Positions 1 through 7,790 of a stretch of DNA of 35,567 bases are shown here, in pieces. Positions within the stretch are counted from its first letter, which is position 1. Each line of letters opens with the position of its first letter. Source of the stretch: DASRPD01 sp035646535 (lineage in GTDB: Bacteria > Actinomycetota > Acidimicrobiia > IMCC26256 > JANYLB01); NCBI GenBank assembly GCA_035646535.1, contig DASRPD010000084.1, positions 1 through 35,567 of the forward strand, given 5' to 3'. Position numbers and translations under genes: made by a program. The notes beneath the pieces are model-generated. The model was not told the DNA's origin. It saw nothing but the letters and a program-made list of their open reading frames with translations, and did no database searches.

Positions 1-1156
1 ACAAGACCGCGAAGACCGCCGCGAGGACGGGTCGCCGGGTCGCGAGATTGCGGTAGTCATCGATGGAGTGCGCGTCGTTGGTCCGGGCCACGATCGCGAT
101 GACCGCGAAGCTGCCGATGGCCATGAACGCGTAGACCATCAGGTAGAAGAGCGCGGACTCGAGGCCTTGACGGTTCGCGGCCTCGAGCCCGATCAGGACG
201 TAGCCCGCGTGGCTGATCGACGAGTACGCGAGCATCCGTTTCACGTCGGTCTGCAGCAGTGCGGCGACGCTGCCGAGCACGAGGGTCAGGACGGCGAGCA
301 CCCAGATCACCGGGCGCCAGTCCACCCGGTAGATGTCGAACGCGCTGAGCATCACCCGCATGAGCGCCGCGAAGGCCGCGGCTTTGGTGGCCGAGCTCAT
401 GAACGCCGTCACCGGCGTCGGCGCACCCTCGTACACGTCGGGCGTCCACCAGTGGAACGGCACCGCCGCGACCTTGAAGCCGAGCCCCACCAACAGGAGC
501 ATCATGCCGGCGAGCAGCGTGCCCTGATCGAGCAGCGTCGTCCGGGCGAGGAAGTCGGCGATCCCCGTCAGCGAGGTCGTGCCGGTGGCCCCGTAGACGA
601 GCGCCACCCCGTAGAGGAACACAGCCGAGGAGAACGCCCCGAGCAGGAAGTACTTCAACCCGGCTTCCAGCGATCGGCGCCGCCGCCGATCGAAGGCCGA
701 GAGCACATAGAGCGGGATCGAGAGCGTCTCGAGCGCCATGAACACGACGATGAGATCGTTCGCCGTGGTCATCATGATCATGCCGCAGGCCGAGAATCCC
801 ACGAGGGCGAGGTACTCGGCTCGCGACTCGAACCCTCGTCGGGGCAGGAACTCGGCCGACAGGAGGAGCACGAGCGCCGTGGCGACAAGGACGACCGCGC
901 CGAGGAAGACCGCGAACCCATCGATCACGACCATGTCGCTGAGCGCCGCGTAGGGCCCGTCGCCGCGGACGCGCGACCACTGCGCGACAAGGAACATCGC
1001 CGCCACCGCGAGGCCGACGAACGAGATTCCCAGCGACGCGTCGTAGACCCAACCGGCACGGCGGACCAACGCCCGGAGCAGCACAATCGCCACGCCCGCC
1101 CCGGCGAGCGCGATGACAGGAGCGATGGCGAGCCAATCGACCGCGGGTGTGATCAC
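1..1156 (-). CDS. nuoN: NADH-quinone oxidoreductase subunit N (C-terminus cut by window edge)
   Basis: This is an antiporter-like membrane subunit of complex I, placed in the proton-pumping arm. Reading the minus strand from a GTG at 1156 gives a hydrophobic protein that opens VITPAVDWLAIAPVIA. It later carries the family signature GFKVAAVPFHWWTPDVYEG, including the conserved lysine of the proton channel, followed by a TDVKRMLAYSSISHAGY segment. The start GTG overlaps the nuoM stop in a GTGA junction of four bases, typical of translational coupling. About 385 codons are present. NuoN is normally near 500 residues, so roughly the last quarter lies outside the window. It is the last gene of the canonical nuoA-N order. 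The identity is certain; only the end is missing. Confidence 0.95.
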   Translation of the reverse strand, partial: MITPAVDWLAIAPVIALAGAGVAIVLLRALVRRAGWVYDASLGISFVGLAVAAMFLVAQWSRVRGDGPYAALSDMVVIDGFAVFLGAVVLVATALVLLLSAEFLPRRGFESRAEYLALVGFSACGMIMMTTANDLIVVFMALETLSIPLYVLSAFDRRRRRSLEAGLKYFLLGAFSSAVFLYGVALVYGATGTTSLTGIADFLARTTLLDQGTLLAGMMLLLVGLGFKVAAVPFHWWTPDVYEGAPTPVTAFMSSATKAAAFAALMRVMLSAFDIYRVDWRPVIWVLAVLTLVLGSVAALLQTDVKRMLAYSSISHAGYVLIGLEAANRQGLESALFYLMVYAFMAIGSFAVIAIVARTNDAHSIDDYRNLATRRPVLAAVFAVL

Positions 1157-2715
1157 CGGCCCGTCTCCTCGCCCCGACCCGACTCGCGCGATTCCAAACG
1201 CGCCGGCTCGGGCGCGTCCGGCTCGCGGTAGTCGGTCTTGGCCTCGAAGTTGGCGAGCACTCGTTTCACCGTCGGTTCGACGCGGTCGAGCACCGGCCGT
1301 GGGTACACGCCGATGAAGAGACTGAGCAGCACCAGTGGCGCGACGACGACGATCTCGCGCACGTTCAGATCGCCCATCAAGGCGGTCTTCTCGTCGGGCA
1401 GACCGGTGAACATGCGCTGGAACAGCCAGAGCATGTACAGCGCGGCGAGGATGACGCCCGTCGTCGCGACCACCGCCCACCAGCGGTACGTGATGAACGC
1501 ACCGAGCAGCGAGAGGAACTCACCGATGAACCCGGAGAACCCCGGGAGCCCGATGCCCGCGAAGAGCGCGGCGAGGAAGAAGGCCGAGAGGATGGGCGCG
1601 ACCCGCCAGATCCCGCGGTAGTCGTCGATCATCCGCGTATGACGCCGCTCGTACAGCATGCCGATCACGAGGAAGAGCGCGCCCGTGGTGAGCGGATGGC
1701 TCACCATCGTGAACGCGGCGCCGTCCAGGCCGAACGTGGTCAGGGAGAAGATCCCCAACAAGATGAAGCCCATGTGGGACACCGACGAGTACGCGATGAC
1801 GCGCTTCGCGTCCTTCTGCATCGCCGCGACGATCGCGCCGTAGACGATGCCGATCGTCGCCAGGGTGATGATGACGGGCGCGAAGTCGACGGACGCCTGG
1901 GGGAACAGCTCGAAGGAGAACCGCAAGAACCCGTAGGCACCCATCTTGAGGATGACACCGGCCAGCACGACCGAACCGGCCGTCGGGGCCTCGGTGTGGA
2001 CGTCCGGCAGCCAGGTGTGGAACGGGAAGAGAGGCGCCTTGACCGCGAACGCGGCCATGAACGCGAGGAAGAGCCACTTCTCGGTGCTCGACGCCAGCCC
2101 GTTCCACTCCGCGAGCACCCGGTAGTCGAAGGTGAGCAGCCCGGTGTCGGCCTGGTGCAGGAACCCGAGGATGAGGATGCCGGCGAGCAGGAAGGCCGAC
2201 CCGGCCGCGGTGTAGAGAAAGAACTTCATCGCGGCGTACTGACGGCGACTGCTTCCCCATCCCGCGATCAGGAAGTACATCGGGACGAGCATGAACTCCC
2301 AGAACACGAAGAACGCGATGAGGTCGAGGGAGAGGAAGATCCCCATGATCGCGGACTCGAGCAACAGGAAGAAGACCGTGTACGCCTTGACCCGGTGGTC
2401 CATCCGCTGGCCCGCGAGGAGCCCGATCGGAAACAGCAGCGCCGTGATCGCGACCATGAAGATCGAGAAGCCGTCGACGCCGACGATGTAGCCCGTGCCC
2501 AGCTCGTCGAACCACCTGTTCTCCTGGACGAACTGGAAGCCTCCGGTACCCGTCTGAAATGACCACAGCAACCAGCCCGCGAGGCCGAGCGTGGCCGCGC
2601 TCGCGGCGTAGGCGAAGGCCCGGGCGAGCTCGGGTCGATGCGCCGGCGTGCACAGCACCGCGATGGCACCCGCCAGTGGCATGAGGATGATCGCGGTGAG
2701 GATCGGGAAGTCCAC
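1153..2715 (-). CDS. nuoM: NADH-quinone oxidoreductase subunit M
   Basis: This is an antiporter-like proton-translocating subunit of complex I. The 520-residue polytopic protein matches the usual NuoM length. Family marks are visible: the channel glutamate in FFVFWEFMLVPM, the channel lysine in AVKAPLFPFHTWLPD followed by VHTEAPTAGS, and the AKRVIAYSSVSHMGF helix. The start is a GTG at 2715, one base after the nuoL stop, so the pair is probably translationally coupled. The C-terminal 25 residues form a charged, proline-rich tail (EPDAPEPARLESRE) that looks cytoplasmic and poorly conserved. The gene ends in the GTGA overlap with nuoN. Confidence 0.97.
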   Translation of the reverse strand: MDFPILTAIILMPLAGAIAVLCTPAHRPELARAFAYAASAATLGLAGWLLWSFQTGTGGFQFVQENRWFDELGTGYIVGVDGFSIFMVAITALLFPIGLLAGQRMDHRVKAYTVFFLLLESAIMGIFLSLDLIAFFVFWEFMLVPMYFLIAGWGSSRRQYAAMKFFLYTAAGSAFLLAGILILGFLHQADTGLLTFDYRVLAEWNGLASSTEKWLFLAFMAAFAVKAPLFPFHTWLPDVHTEAPTAGSVVLAGVILKMGAYGFLRFSFELFPQASVDFAPVIITLATIGIVYGAIVAAMQKDAKRVIAYSSVSHMGFILLGIFSLTTFGLDGAAFTMVSHPLTTGALFLVIGMLYERRHTRMIDDYRGIWRVAPILSAFFLAALFAGIGLPGFSGFIGEFLSLLGAFITYRWWAVVATTGVILAALYMLWLFQRMFTGLPDEKTALMGDLNVREIVVVAPLVLLSLFIGVYPRPVLDRVEPTVKRVLANFEAKTDYREPDAPEPARLESRESGRGEETGR

Positions 2716-2716
2716 G

Positions 2717-4720
<2,004 letters not shown>

Positions 4721-4745
4721 GCCCGGGGCTCCCGTTCGGTATCCA

Positions 4746-5054
4746 TCAGTGTTTGAGCAGGTCGATGTCGTCGGCAGTGGCACTGCCGTGGCGGCGGCGG
4801 AAGATGGCCACGATGATCGCCAGGCCCACGGCGACCTCGGCCGCGGCAACCACCAGGACGAAGAACACGATCGCCTGGCCACTGATGTCGTGCAGCGTCT
4901 TGGAGAAGGCGACGAACGTGACGTTGACCGCGTTCAGCATGAGCTCGATGCACATGAACATCACGAGGACGTTGCGCCGGACGAGGAACCCGACCGCGCC
5001 GATGCTGAACAGCACCGCGGCGAAGGTCAGGTAGTAGGTGTCGGTGATGTTCAC
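4746..5054 (-). CDS. nuoK: NADH-quinone oxidoreductase subunit K
   Basis: This is a small three-helix membrane subunit of complex I (102 residues, normal length). It starts at a GTG (VNITDTYYLTFAAVLFSIGA) that overlaps the nuoJ stop by four bases in a GTGA junction. The buried glutamates of the proton path are visible in VMFMCIELMLNAVN and in the third helix VVAAAEVAVGLAIIVAIFR. The C-terminus RRRHGSATADDIDLLKH is cytoplasmic. The small size, three hydrophobic segments and position between nuoJ and nuoL leave no real alternative. Confidence 0.96.
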   Translation of the reverse strand: MNITDTYYLTFAAVLFSIGAVGFLVRRNVLVMFMCIELMLNAVNVTFVAFSKTLHDISGQAIVFFVLVVAAAEVAVGLAIIVAIFRRRHGSATADDIDLLKH

Positions 5055-5683
5055 GAGCTGACCCGATCCGTGCCGCCGGACTCGCCGCCGCCCGAGGAAG
5101 CCTCTTCGACCTCGTCGTCGGTCGGCTGGTGGCTCCGGCGAGCGAGCACCACCCCGCCGACCACGGCCAGCACCAACAGCACCGCCGTGATCTCGAACGG
5201 CCAGAGAAAATCGGTGAACAGCGAGCGCGCGACACGTTCGACGTTGCCGCCGCCGTCGCCCGCTGTGCCGTTCCGCACGCCTTCGGCCCCGGTCGCCCAT
5301 TGGCGACCGGCCAGGAAGAGCACTTCGGCGAGACCGATGACGACGAGCGCGAGCGCGGCCGGCCGCTGGAACCGCAGCGGCTCGATCATCGACTCCTCGC
5401 GGTCGACGCCGAGCAACATGATGACGAACAGGAACAGCACGACGATCGCGCTGGCGTAGACGATCACCTGGACGGCGGCGACGAGCTGCGCGCCCTGCAG
5501 CAGGAACAGCACGGCCACGGCAACCAGCGTCATCACGAGGTTGAGGGCCGAGTGCACCGGGTTGCGCATGAGCACGACACCGAGCGCGCCGCCGAGTGCG
5601 ACGGCGACCGCGACGAAGAAGACGACGGTGGTCATCAGTGCCGTCCGACCGAGCCGCGTTCGACTGAGTCCTCGGCGGTCCAT
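5051..5683 (-). CDS. nuoJ: NADH-quinone oxidoreductase subunit J
   Basis: This is a membrane subunit of complex I with five predicted helices and the family motif QVIVYASAIVVLFLFVIMLLG. Two starts compete. The ATG at 5683 (MDRRGLSRTRLGRTALMTT) sits eight bases after an AGGAG supplied by the upstream hairpin element and gives 210 residues. The ATG at 5635 (MTTVVFFVAVAVALGG) begins right at the first helix and gives 194 residues, but has no clear ribosome-binding site of its own. I chose 5683 on the Shine-Dalgarno evidence; the family's usual N-terminus argues for 5635. The C-terminus is an acidic, glycine- and serine-rich tail. The stop overlaps nuoK. Confidence 0.93.
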   Translation of the reverse strand: MDRRGLSRTRLGRTALMTTVVFFVAVAVALGGALGVVLMRNPVHSALNLVMTLVAVAVLFLLQGAQLVAAVQVIVYASAIVVLFLFVIMLLGVDREESMIEPLRFQRPAALALVVIGLAEVLFLAGRQWATGAEGVRNGTAGDGGGNVERVARSLFTDFLWPFEITAVLLVLAVVGGVVLARRSHQPTDDEVEEASSGGGESGGTDRVSS

Positions 5684-5760
5684 GACATCCGCTCCTGCTG
5701 CCTGCGGCAGCGGGCCGCTCGGGCCCCGCCTCGGACACAACGCTCGGAGATCAACGTCAT
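5635..5760 (-). CDS. Possible 41-codon mini-ORF across the nuoI-nuoJ junction
   Basis: This ATG-started frame overlaps the nuoI stop by four bases (ATGA). It runs through hairpin-element copy 1 and ends in a TGATG overlap with the alternative nuoJ start at 5635. It contains CVRGGARAARCRRQQER, which recurs in the mini-ORF between nuoH and nuoI because both read the repeat in the same frame. The peptide is basic, with no recognisable domain. It could be a real coupling peptide, a leader whose translation carries ribosomes through the hairpins, or an accident of repeat insertion in GC-rich DNA. It also overlaps the 48-base N-terminal extension of nuoJ in another frame, so both cannot be fully used on one transcript. 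Confidence 0.2.
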   Translation of the reverse strand: MTLISERCVRGGARAARCRRQQERMSWTAEDSVERGSVGRH

Positions 5761-5777
5761 GCGACTGAGTCCTCGGC
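5661..5777. repeat. 16-bp direct repeats flanking hairpin element copy 1
   Basis: The plus-strand sequence CGACTGAGTCCTCGGC occurs at 5661-5676 and again at 5762-5777, with a period of 101 bases and element copy 1 between. The right-hand copy codes the last residues of NuoI; the left-hand copy lies just inside the extended nuoJ frame. This could be a target-site duplication or the edges of a tandemly duplicated unit of about 100 bases. A shorter form, GTCCTCGGC on the plus strand, lies between element copies 2 and 3, which favours it being part of the repeating unit. Confidence 0.7.
5687..5739 (-). repeat. Double-hairpin intercistronic element, copy 1 (nuoI-nuoJ)
   Basis: These 53 bases are identical to copy 2. 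They hold two adjacent dyads: GCTGCCTGCGGCAGC at 5697-5711 (6-bp stem, 3-base loop) and GGGCCGCTCGGGCCC at 5712-5726 (5-bp stem, 5-base loop). On the coding minus strand the element ends in AGGAGCGGAT, which puts AGGAG eight bases before the nuoJ ATG at 5683. No T-run follows, so it does not look like an intrinsic terminator. Confidence 0.9.
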
Positions 5778-6431
5778 TTGCACATCGACCGCGCCCACGG
5801 GCTCCGCGGGTGCCGGTTCGGTGAAACCCGATGCGCGCAAGACCCCCGACTGACCCCGCTCGGGCTCGCGCACGCCGTAGCCCAGCTCGCCCGACCACGC
5901 GACACGACCTTCGAACACCGCCTGGCCCGACGGCGAGGTGGCGCGCATCCACTCACTGTTGTGCTCGTTCTCGTCGTCGCTGAGCCACAGCTCCCACGGC
6001 TGCTTGCGCGCATTGCCGTCGTCATCGACGACCAGCTCGCGTTTGGTGTAGATCGCGTCGTCGCGGTTGGAGAACGAGAACTCGAAGAGCTTGCTCTCGG
6101 TGATCGCCTCGGTCGGGCACGCCTCGACACAGAGGTCACAGTGGATGCAACGGAGGTAGTCGATCTCGTAGACGAACCCGTAGCGCTCCCCCGGCGAGAC
6201 CGGCGCGTCCGGCGGGTTGTCGGCGCCACGCACGTAGATGCACTCGGCGGGGCACACCCCGGCGCACAGCTCGCAGCCGATGCACTTCTCCATGCCGTCC
6301 TCGTAGCGGTTCAGCACGTGGCGGCCGTGGAACCGCGGCGGCTTGGGTCGCTTGGTCTTCGGGTAGAGACCCGTGACCCTCGGACGAAAGATCTGCTTCA
6401 GCGTCACGGCAAAGCCCGAAAACCGGCTCAT
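5757..6431 (-). CDS. nuoI: NADH-quinone oxidoreductase subunit I
   Basis: This peripheral-arm subunit carries two [4Fe-4S] clusters (N6a and N6b) that pass electrons from NuoG toward NuoB. Two complete CxxCxxCxxxCP sets are visible: C50, C53, C56 and C60, then C95, C98, C101 and C105. The 224-residue protein is longer than many NuoI because of a C-terminal extension of about 80 residues (QPWELWLSDDENEHNSEW onward); the first part of this tail is usual in actinobacterial homologues. The start ATG at 6431 has AGGAG eight bases upstream, provided by element copy 2. The last residues (AEDSVA) are coded by one arm of the 16-bp repeat, so the C-terminus may have been reshaped by the element. Confidence 0.96.
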   Translation of the reverse strand: MSRFSGFAVTLKQIFRPRVTGLYPKTKRPKPPRFHGRHVLNRYEDGMEKCIGCELCAGVCPAECIYVRGADNPPDAPVSPGERYGFVYEIDYLRCIHCDLCVEACPTEAITESKLFEFSFSNRDDAIYTKRELVVDDDGNARKQPWELWLSDDENEHNSEWMRATSPSGQAVFEGRVAWSGELGYGVREPERGQSGVLRASGFTEPAPAEPVGAVDVQAEDSVA

Positions 6432-6529
6432 CAGATCCGCTCCTGCTGCCTGCGGCAGCGGGCCGCTCGGGCCCCGCCTCGGACACAGCGCGCCGGGCGG
6501 ATCATCACGTCGTCCGGTCCTCGGCTCAC
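6431..6529 (-). CDS. Possible 32-codon mini-ORF between nuoH and nuoI
   Basis: A GTG at 6529 lies eight bases after the AGGAG at the end of element copy 3, the same spacing as copies 1 and 2 have to nuoJ and nuoI. The frame runs through copy 2 and stops in a TGATG overlap with the nuoI ATG at 6431. It reads VSRGPDDVMIRPAR and then the shared block CVRGGARAARCRRQQER. The peptide has no recognisable domain. Its good start context and exact coupling to nuoI make translation plausible, but the repeat is open in more than one minus-strand frame, so chance is a serious alternative. Confidence 0.25.
   Translation of the reverse strand: MSRGPDDVMIRPARCVRGGARAARCRRQQERI
6435..6487 (-). repeat. Double-hairpin intercistronic element, copy 2 (upstream of nuoI)
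   Basis: This is identical over 53 bases to copy 1. The same two dyads are followed on the minus strand by AGGAG, then CGGATCTG and the nuoI ATG. The element therefore forms the ribosome-binding site of nuoI. The copy 2 to copy 3 period is 98 bases. Confidence 0.9.
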
Positions 6530-6533
6530 GACG

Positions 6534-6576
6534 TCCGCTCCTGCTGCCTGCGGCAGCGGGCCGCTCGGGCCCCGCC
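6534..6576 (-). repeat. Double-hairpin intercistronic element, copy 3 (after nuoH)
   Basis: The 43-base core is identical to copies 1 and 2, including both dyads and AGGAG. The outer part (TCGGACACA on the plus strand) is missing here because the element begins five bases after the nuoH stop. Its AGGAG lies eight bases before the GTG at 6529. Confidence 0.88.
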
Positions 6577-6581
6577 GCGGC

Positions 6582-7790
6582 TCATCGGATCTCCTCGAGC
6601 AGCTCATCGCGCCGAGGTATGCACAGGAAGAGCACGCCGTAGACCGCGACTGCGCCCGCAGTGGCCGCGAAGTACACCCAGACCGGCCAATCCTCCTGGC
6701 GCGCGATCACGAAGACCCCCGAGACCATGGCGAAGAGGAACGCGAGCTCGATGAGGTACTTCCACCCGAGGTCCATGAGCTGGTCGTAGCGCATGCGGGG
6801 GAGCGACGCACGGACCCACACGGTGCAGAACAGCAGGAGCAACAGCTTCCCGAAGAACCAGAACATCGGCATGACCCACGCGTTCACCCAGCCGTTCGCG
6901 GCAAGGAAGCCGAGCGACGGGCCCGCCGGACCCCCGAGGAACAACGTCACCGCGATGGCGCACATCGTGATGAGGTTCATGAACTCGGCCAGGAAGAAGA
7001 TCGCGTAGCGGATGCCGCTGTACTCGGTGAGGAACCCGGCGACCAGCTCCTGCTCAGCCTCGACGAGATCGAAGGGGGGGTGGTTGGTCTCGGCGAACGC
7101 GGCGATGACGAAGATCACGAACGCGACGACCGTCGGCCAGATGAACCAGTTCCACAGCGGCCAGTCGCCGAAGCTCCCCCAGGACCCGATCCACAGCTGC
7201 TGGTCGACGATCCCGCGCGTGGAGAGCGTGCCCGACTGGATGAGCACCGCGACGATCGCGAGCCCGAGCGCCGCTTCGTAGCTGAGCAACTGCGCCGAGG
7301 CGCGCACCGAGCCGAGCAGCGGGTATTTCGAGCCCGACGACCATCCGGCGAGCATCACCCCGTAGAGCCCGATACCCGACATCGCCAGCAGGAAGAGAAT
7401 GCCGATCGGCGGATCGGCGAGCTGCAAGTACGTCCTATGGCCGGCGACGGTGACGGAACCGCCGATCGGAATGATCGAGAACGCGAGGAACGCCGGCAGG
7501 ATCGCGAGGTAGGGCGCGACCAGGAACACGGACCGGTCGGCGGAGTCGGGGGTGGAGTGCTCTTTGAAGAAGAGCTTGATCCCATCGGCGAGCGTCTGCA
7601 GGATGCCGAATGGCCCGGCGGTCGCCGGCCCGATCCGGTTCTGCATGTCGGCAATGACCTTGCGCATGAACCACACGTAGAACATGACGCCGACGAGCAG
7701 CAGCGCGAAGACCAGGATCGTCTTCACGATCACGATGAGGACGACTGCGAGGTCGACACCATTGGCGAAGAGCGGGTCCGCAGCCAACAT
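6582..7790 (-). CDS. nuoH: NADH-quinone oxidoreductase subunit H
   Basis: This membrane subunit joins the two arms of complex I and helps form the quinone chamber. The roughly 402-residue, eight-helix protein carries the quinone-site motif VEAEQELVAGFLTEYSGIRY and the early motif RKVIADMQNRIGP. The ATG at 7790 overlaps the last base of the nuoG stop (TGATG). A GTG one codon upstream (7793) overlaps in GTGA fashion and is equally possible. The C-terminus (IPRRDELLEEIR) ends five bases before hairpin element copy 3. Confidence 0.96.
   Translation of the reverse strand: MLAADPLFANGVDLAVVLIVIVKTILVFALLLVGVMFYVWFMRKVIADMQNRIGPATAGPFGILQTLADGIKLFFKEHSTPDSADRSVFLVAPYLAILPAFLAFSIIPIGGSVTVAGHRTYLQLADPPIGILFLLAMSGIGLYGVMLAGWSSGSKYPLLGSVRASAQLLSYEAALGLAIVAVLIQSGTLSTRGIVDQQLWIGSWGSFGDWPLWNWFIWPTVVAFVIFVIAAFAETNHPPFDLVEAEQELVAGFLTEYSGIRYAIFFLAEFMNLITMCAIAVTLFLGGPAGPSLGFLAANGWVNAWVMPMFWFFGKLLLLLFCTVWVRASLPRMRYDQLMDLGWKYLIELAFLFAMVSGVFVIARQEDWPVWVYFAATAGAVAVYGVLFLCIPRRDELLEEIR

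Noticed and set aside
68..1231. Long open frames on the plus strand opposite the nuo genes, such as this one
   Set aside because: They are arginine-, histidine- and glutamate-rich antisense shadows, expected in very GC-rich DNA, and the opposite strand codes well-conserved complex I subunits.
5697..5726. Element hairpins as intrinsic terminators
   Set aside because: There is no T-run after them on either strand, and they lie inside an operon whose downstream genes must be transcribed.
6136..6486. Frames beginning (M/V)SEAGPERPAAAGSRSG at 6486 and 5738 as real proteins or as N-terminal extensions of nuo genes
   Set aside because: The shared start is simply the hairpin element read in another frame; the sequence after it is shadow coding inside nuoI or nuoJ-nuoK and resembles no protein.
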